A stretch of 64,000 bases of DNA from Armatimonadota bacterium (GTDB taxonomy: Bacteria > Armatimonadota > Fervidibacteria > Fervidibacterales > Thermosaccharophagaceae), in assembly GCA_025062195.1 (NCBI GenBank), contig JANXAS010000001.1, positions 64,872-128,871 of the forward strand. Reading direction: 5' to 3'. The position numbers and the translations under genes were made by a program. Each line of letters opens with the position of its first letter. The first letter of the stretch is position 1. The notes beneath the pieces are model-generated. The model was not told the origin of the DNA, did no database searches, and saw nothing but the letters and a program-made list of their open reading frames with translations. Below are positions 47,799 to 55,823 of the stretch, piece after piece.

Positions 47799-50441
47799 TC
47801 ATCGCATTCTAAACACAGCCGATGCAAATGCTGTCTGGGAATCCTCCGTCACCGGTTGGACGGTTACAATGTATGCACCGTTTGGCACCCGTTTGCCATT
47901 GTCGTCCTTGCCATCCCAAAGCATTGTAACTTGACCGCGCTTAACAACACCGCTGCTGCCCAGCTCCCTTACGACTCTGCCAGTAAGCGTCCTTATGGCA
48001 CAATAAATGCGCGCATCCTTTGAGAGCACGAACGATATCGCCATCTTGCCGCCACGAACCGGCACAACGCTAAGTTGCATAACTTTCAGCGGAGCATAAT
48101 TGCTCTCTTCAATCACCACTTTGAACCGCCGCAATCCACCAATTGCACCACTTTGATATCTGTAGTTTGATGCGGTGCGCATGTTGATGACCCTCTGTGC
48201 ATCAACATCAACGAGCATCACCTTGGCATTCTTCGGGATGTCAACCCCTTCCCACTGCAGCACCACATCTTTGTTAGGCAACTCGCAATTCACAACGAAG
48301 TCCCAAACCTTCCTTCCACCACCTGCTGCCTTTATATCGTAGCAAAGCTCTGTTGGTGTTTCTCCTCTTCTTCCCCCAGCAAACGCAAGCTTAACCGACG
48401 GCGATGGGCGAGGTGGCTCAAAGACATCAAAATCATCAAGCCCATCGGATGCGCCATTAGCAACGCCAAGCAAATTATGCGAATCGCACTCATCGCCAAC
48501 CGTTACACTTATGCGCATTTTCCAGCGCAGGTTGTCATAGTTGGCTTGCATCTTGCTGCGCTTGCGCACTTGAAACGAGCCTATGAATTGCGGTTCATTG
48601 AACAGAAGGACCACATCACGCTTTGCATACACCCAAAATGCTTGCCATGGTGGAAGAAGCACATCGTTGCCAGACTTAGGCTGGGCATAGTCCTTAGCCA
48701 GATTGTCCCAGAAGAAAATGAAGCTGTGAATGTAGCCCTCAACGGAGGCGTCCTCATAGCTGAGTGCCAGCGGGCTTCCCGGAACAGCAAATTGCAACCC
48801 ACCAAGGTAGGCAGGTTGCGGGAATGGGTTGCCAACCTGATTCCAGCCGGCGTATAGCGGGACTGCTACCGGCATCTCCGTGTCTTTAAGGAAACGAGCA
48901 CCGTTGAGCACTATCTTCGTTGGCGTCTCCAAGTAAATCCAATAGCCTTCACCTGGGCGAAGCTCCCTTATGTCGTATGGGAAGAAGCGATACTTATTAG
49001 AGCGCGGATCCCAACGGGCAAGCTTGAGTGTTCCAGAGAGCCCCAAGGCAGTTGGTGGGTAACGATCCCCAACTGGATATGGTAGACATAGCATGTGAAA
49101 GCCGCCCATGAAAAAGCGCTGTGCCTGCGCAGGGATAACAAACTTGATTGGCAGATTATGCACCTTTCCCGGAAAGGCAATGCCAACGATGTTGATGGTT
49201 GTATAGCCTTCAACCCAATTCTCAACACTAACATCCCATGAGACCCTCGCCTCACTGCCAGCTGGGACATTGCCAATTGATTGTGTTGGCGCAGTGCCCT
49301 GCAACAAACTCATCCCTGGCGGGAGCTGAAGTATGAGCGTTGTTTCAGTTAATGGTGCATCGCTGTAATTGAGCACTGTCACATCAATTGTGAATGGGCT
49401 TGGCATCGGAAAAGACGTCTCAACCTCCGCCGTTAGCGGATTGTCCCCAAAGACGGTATTCAACCTTGGCGGCATGTTAACGAAGATACCGTAAGAGCCT
49501 CCGATGGAAACCGCTGTTGATATATTCAATCCGACATAGGTGACAAATTCAACCTTTGCTCCGGGCGTGAGCGTGAATGGAAGCCAATAGTAAGCTACAG
49601 CGCTATCTTGAAACTCAAGGTTGTAGAACTCACTGACTGTGAAGTCCCAGTTGTCTGCAGTTAGGTGGCCAGCTTCGCCAAACACGAGCCTATCAGGCGG
49701 TGTTGCATCGCCACCTTTAACGATACCCTTGAGGCTAAATGCAGTCTGTGTCCTTGAGAGTGTCGTCAGCCAGACTTCGGGCATACCTATACCAGCGTTG
49801 AACTCTCTCTCCCTAACTATCGGCGGCACACCTGAAACATAAAACGGTCCCGAACTCAACTTAGGATCAAGCCGCGGATTTAGGAATAGGCGAACACCGA
49901 TTGTGTGCCCGACATTGTCAATGTTGATTATGCGGTGCCGTATCTCAACGAACTCACGGATCAAAGTGACAATGCGCTCAATTATCAAGTCATCCGGATT
50001 GGTGTCATAATCGGGGTCTGTCCCAGCAGGCTCCGGCATCTCAACAACCCAGAAGCATCTGACGGAATTTTGGGAGACCATCATCGGTGTCCCGCGCAGC
50101 TCCCACCTTACAGGGTCTGCGCGGCGCTGCCCAAGAGATGCAGCCGTCCCGTTGGCGCGTATCAATGCGCTATAAATTCTATCAGCGTCATCCTCAACGC
50201 GCAGAGTCATTGAGCCTGTGAATATATCAAGCTTTGGCGGGATATATGGATCAACAACGATTGTGGTCACCGTAACATCGCCATTTGCAGCCATCGTCAC
50301 GCTCAGGTAATTGTTTGCTACGGTCACTTGAGCCTCAGCCATGCCGAAGCCGATGAGCAACAAAATGGAGGGCAAAAAATTCCGCCAACATTTGCCTTCC
50401 AAGAACACTCTCGGTATCCACTTAACCATGCATTGTCTCAT
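47799..50441 (-). CDS. Secreted beta-rich protein with shared C-terminal sorting-like region
   Basis: A protein of 880 residues. The signal peptide has core FLPSILLLIGFGM with likely cleavage after AEA. Residues 40-330 are a beta-rich domain I do not recognise. Residues about 335-435 look like a CARDB/DUF11-type Ig domain (ILQLPPGMSLLQG...). From about residue 442 it carries the region shared with the proteins at 50456-53797 and 55824-58157: GFHMLCLPYP, then a GWNQVGNPFPQ block, WVYAKRDVVLL, NLLGVANGASDGLDDFDV, and a final FlgD-like Ig domain with TLTGRVVREL, WDGKDDNGKRVPNGAYIVTV and the end FRMR. The ATG at 50441 follows GGAGGG by seven bases and sits 15 bases past the upstream stop. It has no catalytic motif. 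Confidence 0.85.
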   Translation of the reverse strand: MRQCMVKWIPRVFLEGKCWRNFLPSILLLIGFGMAEAQVTVANNYLSVTMAANGDVTVTTIVVDPYIPPKLDIFTGSMTLRVEDDADRIYSALIRANGTAASLGQRRADPVRWELRGTPMMVSQNSVRCFWVVEMPEPAGTDPDYDTNPDDLIIERIVTLIREFVEIRHRIINIDNVGHTIGVRLFLNPRLDPKLSSGPFYVSGVPPIVREREFNAGIGMPEVWLTTLSRTQTAFSLKGIVKGGDATPPDRLVFGEAGHLTADNWDFTVSEFYNLEFQDSAVAYYWLPFTLTPGAKVEFVTYVGLNISTAVSIGGSYGIFVNMPPRLNTVFGDNPLTAEVETSFPMPSPFTIDVTVLNYSDAPLTETTLILQLPPGMSLLQGTAPTQSIGNVPAGSEARVSWDVSVENWVEGYTTINIVGIAFPGKVHNLPIKFVIPAQAQRFFMGGFHMLCLPYPVGDRYPPTALGLSGTLKLARWDPRSNKYRFFPYDIRELRPGEGYWIYLETPTKIVLNGARFLKDTEMPVAVPLYAGWNQVGNPFPQPAYLGGLQFAVPGSPLALSYEDASVEGYIHSFIFFWDNLAKDYAQPKSGNDVLLPPWQAFWVYAKRDVVLLFNEPQFIGSFQVRKRSKMQANYDNLRWKMRISVTVGDECDSHNLLGVANGASDGLDDFDVFEPPRPSPSVKLAFAGGRRGETPTELCYDIKAAGGGRKVWDFVVNCELPNKDVVLQWEGVDIPKNAKVMLVDVDAQRVINMRTASNYRYQSGAIGGLRRFKVVIEESNYAPLKVMQLSVVPVRGGKMAISFVLSKDARIYCAIRTLTGRVVRELGSSGVVKRGQVTMLWDGKDDNGKRVPNGAYIVTVQPVTEDSQTAFASAVFRMR

Positions 50442-50455
50442 GGTGCTTCCCTCCA

Positions 50456-53400
50456 TCATCGCAAGCGTATCAAGCCGACACCTTGAAAGGAGGTCTTTGT
50501 TTCATCATCGCTTGCGACAACCTTGCAGATGAAAACTGACGATGCGACCTTCTGACCATTGCTATCCCTTGCATCCCAACGGACATAGTTCAAGCCGGCC
50601 CTCGCACCGCTCAAGTTCAGCTTGCGAATAACTCTACCTGCAAGCGTAAGTATAGACACCTCACACCTTGCCTCTTTCGTCAATTCAAACCTTATAAGCA
50701 CATCTCCGCCCCTTGTTGGCACAGCGCTAATGCTGCTCACACGCAGCCCAGATGATGAAGCTCTCTCAGCAACAATTCGCACCTTCGTGCTACCAGACGA
50801 ACTAAGAGCTATATCGCATGCGCTGACTGCGCGCATGTTCAACGGCGAATTGCGCGACGGCTCGTATAGCCACAGCCTCCAGCCGCTTGGGATGCTACCA
50901 ATGCCATCCCACCTCAGCCTCACAGTTCTACAACTGCTAAGGGGCTGCAAATCCACATCCCAAACAATCCTACCCGAAGCTGCCGGGCGGCAATCAACCA
51001 AGAGCGGCAGCTTCTTAGCCTCGTTAACTTCATCCGTAGGGATGAGACTGATTCGCATCTTTGCTCCGGGAGGCGCCGGCGGAGCCGGCATATCTCGCCC
51101 AAACTCAACACCGACATTGGCATCAGCATCCACTGCAAGCACAACATTTTGTGGCACCGCATCACCAGCCGGCGTTTCGGAGATCAATCTCAAGCGCCAT
51201 CCGCCATCGTGCCTTGAGGGACGCTTCCCGCCACCCTGGCGATTCGCGTCACCTGCACGAGAGCGCATCGCTATTGAGGGCAAGATGACAAGCCTGCACG
51301 GCTTAAACTTCCTGACCCAGTAACCCTCAAACGGTTCAAGCACAATCTCGGGCGGTGTCATCGCAACATATTGCTGCCCATCCCATCGGTAAAGGATTGG
51401 TAAGATGTAGCCGCGCTCTGCAGCATCATTGAAGTTGAGCAGCTGCGATGTGTCGTCCGCCAACACCTGTATCGCATTCAAGTCAATGGCGAATGGGAAT
51501 GGGTTGCCAATCTGCTGCCAACCAATGTCAGCCTCCCTTATGGCATCCCAAGACTTTTCATTTCGCATGATGAATGGCTGCTGCCTATCAATTGTGTGCC
51601 CCTCAATTTGTAAAGGTGTTGGAAGAGCTACCCTCACCCAATAGCTTCTGCCCGCAACAAGCGTGCTCACAAACTCGTCATAGTAGCCCTCCTCATAGTA
51701 ATGGTAGTCGTAGTCGCCAACATCACCTGCAATGTATGGCGGTCTGGCTGTCGGCTTCAAACCGTAACGAGCCAACCGCCTGTTTATCGTGGCGCCGAAG
51801 ACATAAGATGGCGAATCACGCCCACTAATCAACTCATATGGGATTGAAACCATTTGCAAGCCGGTGCTTAGCACCTTTGGGACGACAGTGAATGTGACAC
51901 TTTTTGGCTCAGCCTGAACTCCACCGTAATTTGCGGCTCGTATTTCAAGCGTGTGTGAACCTTGCTGCAAAGGTTGCGTGAGCTTAAGTTCAAGCGATTG
52001 TGTTGTTGGGTCAAATTCAGTTGTTGCGCCCCTGAGAACCTCTTGCCCATCAATGGTTACAACTATGGATGATGGGTCAATGTTGGTCTTGCCCTGATAC
52101 GGTGATGGGTATGGTCCGGCAAATCTCGCCCTTATTATCGGTGTGAATGTGAAAAGTATTTCGCCTTCCTTTGGCTCAACTATGTAAATTTCGGGCTTGG
52201 TCAGAACGCTCACTCTGGCATATATTGAAGTTCCAATCATGCGTATCTCGGTTATGGAGACGCCAGAATCAAGCCCAAAGTATGTGGCGCTTGACGGCTT
52301 GCTCAAGAATGTGAACTCAGTATTGTTGGTCAAGCCAGGATAAGGGTCGCCGGCATCACCGTGGTTGCCCTGTAGCCATCCAAGGAAGCCATAGGTGGAA
52401 CAGTTGAATGCGAGCGGGTCAAAGTCAACCTGTGAAAGGTCAATATCATCACGCCCGTCAGCTTGAACCATGTGAACGCCCTTCCTCATGTAATCAATCA
52501 GACCAGTTAGCGGGTTGATGTTGACTTGAATTTCGTTTTGGAGATATTTGGTGTAGTCACCAGTTATAGTTTTGTCAATGTGCCAAATGGTTAACCCAGC
52601 ACCGGGAAGGTATTGGTCAAAGCCCATCAGCTGGCGGTTGCAAAGCAGGAAATATTCATTTTGCGCTGTGCTCCCAAACGCCCACACGCGATAAACAACT
52701 GGCTTTATTTCATACGGTGGTATTTCAACGACGCCGGCATCACCGACAACATCAATTGGCGTTATCCAACGAAATAGCATCTTGCTCCACGGGTCATGTT
52801 CACCGGGAAGACCAATTGGGCGCAATGGGTTATACTCTGCTGGAACAAATCTATCACCAGCACACATTAGCGCCCAAAGCCCGGGGCTGACCGCCTTCGG
52901 CGTTATAGCATCATATAAGTCAACCAACCCAAACGCATGCCCCATCTCATGCGCATAAGTCCCAACATCAGCAGTGGCTTCATGGATGAGTATGAACGAC
53001 TCAACAGTCACATTATCCCTTGTCTGAAACGGTTGCGATGGGGTGCCCATCAATCTTTCCCATACAATGCTTCTGTGGAATGCGCCAAACGATGGGTCAT
53101 CATTGAAGTTGCCGTCAGGGCAGCGAGCATCTTCGTCGCATGCAAAAGTTACGAACAGCAGATCAACTCGCCCATCCTTATCACTGTCATAGCGCGAGAA
53201 GTCAACGAACGGGTCAACGACCCTTATTGTCTCTTGGATGATAACATCGCCGCCGATAGCAGCATCGGGCATGAATGTTACATTCCCAACAGTATCAGTT
53301 GGCACATCAATGACAATCCAACCGTATGTGTCACCTGTGATGGTGAGCTTGCCATAGGAGGATTCGTAATAGAAACGGGCAAGAGATGATGGATTAGCCA

Positions 53401-53797
53401 TGTCAAAGAGCAGCCTGTTAAAGTGAGCCACCGTATGCTCCTCTGCGGGGACAACATCATAAGAGCGCGGTCTGACAAGCAAGTGCAAAGCCCTAATAGT
53501 TCCTATAAGTCCACCTCGTGGCAATAAGCCTGTGCCGAGCGTCCCGAAAAAAGCATAATGGACATCAAGTGCCTGACGAACTCTTTCACCACGCTGCTTT
53601 GGCTTAGCGCTCAACGGCGAAAGTTCAATCCCATAGCGCTTCGCGACAGCCTCCAATATTTGCCTCTTCAAACAGCGTATGCCCGACATTCGTCTCACTT
53701 TTATTTGCTGCCCTGATGCCACATTCAAACCAATAAGCGATAATAGCAGCCCTATAGCAAAAACCCTACACACCCATTTGACTCCCAAGTGTTTCAT
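50456..53797 (-). CDS. Secreted M6-family metalloprotease with shared C-terminal region
   Basis: A protein of 1,113 residues with a signal peptide (VFAIGLLLSLIGLNVASG). The catalytic domain is of the immune inhibitor A (M6) kind. Its zinc motif HEMGHAFGLVD at residues 283-293 provides HExxH plus the third ligand of HExxHxxGxxD. Upstream, YDSDKDGRVDLLFVTF is the conserved M6 strand with a calcium-type DxDxDG loop. After the protease come a beta region and an Ig-like domain (EIYIVEPKEGEI). The C-terminal region from about residue 645 (LQMVSIPYE, WQQIGNPFPFAIDL, TLAGRVIRKL, end IRLR) is shared with two neighbours. The ATG at 53797 is preceded by GGTGAT. It probably matures or sheds surface proteins of this locus (inference). 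Confidence 0.9.
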   Translation of the reverse strand: MKHLGVKWVCRVFAIGLLLSLIGLNVASGQQIKVRRMSGIRCLKRQILEAVAKRYGIELSPLSAKPKQRGERVRQALDVHYAFFGTLGTGLLPRGGLIGTIRALHLLVRPRSYDVVPAEEHTVAHFNRLLFDMANPSSLARFYYESSYGKLTITGDTYGWIVIDVPTDTVGNVTFMPDAAIGGDVIIQETIRVVDPFVDFSRYDSDKDGRVDLLFVTFACDEDARCPDGNFNDDPSFGAFHRSIVWERLMGTPSQPFQTRDNVTVESFILIHEATADVGTYAHEMGHAFGLVDLYDAITPKAVSPGLWALMCAGDRFVPAEYNPLRPIGLPGEHDPWSKMLFRWITPIDVVGDAGVVEIPPYEIKPVVYRVWAFGSTAQNEYFLLCNRQLMGFDQYLPGAGLTIWHIDKTITGDYTKYLQNEIQVNINPLTGLIDYMRKGVHMVQADGRDDIDLSQVDFDPLAFNCSTYGFLGWLQGNHGDAGDPYPGLTNNTEFTFLSKPSSATYFGLDSGVSITEIRMIGTSIYARVSVLTKPEIYIVEPKEGEILFTFTPIIRARFAGPYPSPYQGKTNIDPSSIVVTIDGQEVLRGATTEFDPTTQSLELKLTQPLQQGSHTLEIRAANYGGVQAEPKSVTFTVVPKVLSTGLQMVSIPYELISGRDSPSYVFGATINRRLARYGLKPTARPPYIAGDVGDYDYHYYEEGYYDEFVSTLVAGRSYWVRVALPTPLQIEGHTIDRQQPFIMRNEKSWDAIREADIGWQQIGNPFPFAIDLNAIQVLADDTSQLLNFNDAAERGYILPILYRWDGQQYVAMTPPEIVLEPFEGYWVRKFKPCRLVILPSIAMRSRAGDANRQGGGKRPSRHDGGWRLRLISETPAGDAVPQNVVLAVDADANVGVEFGRDMPAPPAPPGAKMRISLIPTDEVNEAKKLPLLVDCRPAASGRIVWDVDLQPLSSCRTVRLRWDGIGSIPSGWRLWLYEPSRNSPLNMRAVSACDIALSSSGSTKVRIVAERASSSGLRVSSISAVPTRGGDVLIRFELTKEARCEVSILTLAGRVIRKLNLSGARAGLNYVRWDARDSNGQKVASSVFICKVVASDDETKTSFQGVGLIRLR

Positions 53798-53900
53798 CTG
53801 ATCACCACTCTCCGTTATGCTCAATCAACTCTTTTCTTTTCTTTGAACACTCGCACCAACTTCGGACATGACAGCCTCAACCTTACAACCTTGGCAGTTC

Positions 53901-55823
53901 TCACCTTCCACCCTTAGGAGGTGTTGGTGGCGCCTCAGCAGTCCTGAATGCATGCACAACACTCCAAACCCACCCATCTGGGTATGGCGGTGCCATGTCA
54001 CGGCTGTTTCTGTATCCAACTCGCCAATAAAATGTCGTTGCACCTGTGACCCTGAAGAACTGATTCAGTTCGTTCACCAAGCGTATTTCAATTGGCACTC
54101 CATCCTTATCCTGCGTGAACCTTGTCTGCTTCATGAAAGCCTTCCCCGGAAGCAAGTTCGCTGGGTCTGTCCCAACAAAGATAGCATACTCATCAGCGCC
54201 CCTGACGCTCAAAAAGCGAAATGTCACATCAGCCAAGTTGATGTTATCGCTTCCCGGTTGTCCTAAGTTCGGTGGCGAAACAAGGTCTGTATCGGACATC
54301 TTCCTTAAAGCTGTCGCAGGACCAATGATTGATGAGAATTGGCTCAGAACAATCTCCCACGCCACACCTCCTCCGCCAGCACCGCCGCCAACGCCGGTTA
54401 TAACCGACATTGCTGGACGGCGGGCAGTTATCCTGCGGATGATATACCAATACTGGCGACCGAGCTCAAGCGGCGTATGATAAAACTCCTCATCGTAATC
54501 GCTGACCACAACCTGCCTTGAGCGGTTAACCTTTAGCCTCTTGGCTCTCCCCGGAACTTCAACCTGCCTGTCAAGCCATGGCGTCCTATCTGGGTCGTCC
54601 ACATCTTCGGCAGTCGCCTCACCCTCAAAATACTGTGTTGTGTCAATATATTGGGTGACATTTCCGGGGATTATGTCAATCATCGTGGCATTGGATGGAG
54701 AAAAGCCAGCTGTATCACCGCGATAAATTTCAACCCCAAGGACTGTCCCACCACCGCTCCCAAAGCGAACTATGATACCATCACCCCATGAGAGAGAGTG
54801 AGCCGAAAGAACAGCTGGAGGTCTCTCAGGCTTCCTGCTCTGCCCGATGACTGCAACGAGTGCACCCAACGCAAGCAGCGGGAATATGATACCCTGCACC
54901 CAAGATGTGATTGTTGGACGCTCACGCCTTATCGGCGGCATTGCCACTTTCCCAACCGGCGGCATCATGAACTGTGCCCTAACTTTGTCCATCTGTTGAA
55001 TTCCCTGTGTCTCCCAATCAATATCGGCATGCGACTGACGCTGTTCAACGCGTTTGACAACGATCTCGCCGATCTTCCTTGTCTCGCCCGTCTTCAAATC
55101 TGTATGTATGACGCTCATCCTCATTCCGGCAGTGACAGCGTCCTTCGCACCGATGTTGAGCAGCACCCTATTTTCCGGGAGCCTAATCAAAACCTGCCCG
55201 GTCGGAAGCCTCGTTGCACGCATGTTCTCTTCAGCGCGCCTTGCAGCCCTATTTAGCGCATCGGCAAGCAACCTCGTATCCTCAATACCTTCCGGGCTTC
55301 GTTCCATGACATTTGCACCGTTGACTGGCTCGCCAGCTTCAACATCATAAACAAACACTTGTATGTGAACGATGCCGACCTTAGGACGGCTTGTGACAGT
55401 TGCCGATACAACTTTGCCGGTAGCCACATACTGCGCGTTCAAATACGCACCTACGCGCTGTATGTCAGCGATGCTCGGTGATGGCGGGATCTTGAGTTCG
55501 CTCAACGCATCTTGCACCTGTTGGCGCGGCACAACCTCCCATTGAGGTTCCTCCGGGAGCATAATTGCATATGCAAGCGCATCCGCAGCAGCCCTGCCAA
55601 GCCAAGCTGGCACATTGCGCTCAATATCAAAGTCAAGAATAGCTATACGAGGCTTTGCCCGTCCGACTTCCACTGCGCCAACTTGCCCCGCAGCCGGTTG
55701 CTGTGGAGCCTCGGAACTCGTCGGCTCGCTGACGACCCCGATGAGCGTTAGTGACAGAGCCACAATCAGCAGCCATGCGACGCGCCTAATTGAGCGACAA
55801 CGCTTAAGTGCCATCATAGCCAT
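53901..55823 (-). CDS. CsgG/FlgT-like exported protein with second membrane segment and FnIII-like domains
   Basis: A 640-residue protein. Residues 13-31 are a signal peptide or anchor. Residues 57-200 are a CsgG/TolB-N-like domain (PRIAILDFDIERN, VEAGEPVNGANV). Residues 208-285 resemble the FlgT C-terminal beta-barrel (VLLNIGAKDAVTAGMRMSVI, KIGEIVVKRV). Residues 305-327 are a clear hydrophobic segment, and two fibronectin-like domains follow (about 335-470 and 520-628). A Gly-rich linker sits between them (GVGGGAGGGG). CsgG is the outer-membrane secretion channel for curli and FlgT belongs to the flagellar outer ring. Here neither membership is proven, but the layout suggests an envelope-associated platform. 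The same head design occurs at the N-terminus of the 6,942-aa giant. The ATG at 55823 directly abuts the upstream TGA. Confidence 0.82.
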   Translation of the reverse strand: MAMMALKRCRSIRRVAWLLIVALSLTLIGVVSEPTSSEAPQQPAAGQVGAVEVGRAKPRIAILDFDIERNVPAWLGRAAADALAYAIMLPEEPQWEVVPRQQVQDALSELKIPPSPSIADIQRVGAYLNAQYVATGKVVSATVTSRPKVGIVHIQVFVYDVEAGEPVNGANVMERSPEGIEDTRLLADALNRAARRAEENMRATRLPTGQVLIRLPENRVLLNIGAKDAVTAGMRMSVIHTDLKTGETRKIGEIVVKRVEQRQSHADIDWETQGIQQMDKVRAQFMMPPVGKVAMPPIRRERPTITSWVQGIIFPLLALGALVAVIGQSRKPERPPAVLSAHSLSWGDGIIVRFGSGGGTVLGVEIYRGDTAGFSPSNATMIDIIPGNVTQYIDTTQYFEGEATAEDVDDPDRTPWLDRQVEVPGRAKRLKVNRSRQVVVSDYDEEFYHTPLELGRQYWYIIRRITARRPAMSVITGVGGGAGGGGVAWEIVLSQFSSIIGPATALRKMSDTDLVSPPNLGQPGSDNINLADVTFRFLSVRGADEYAIFVGTDPANLLPGKAFMKQTRFTQDKDGVPIEIRLVNELNQFFRVTGATTFYWRVGYRNSRDMAPPYPDGWVWSVVHAFRTAEAPPTPPKGGR

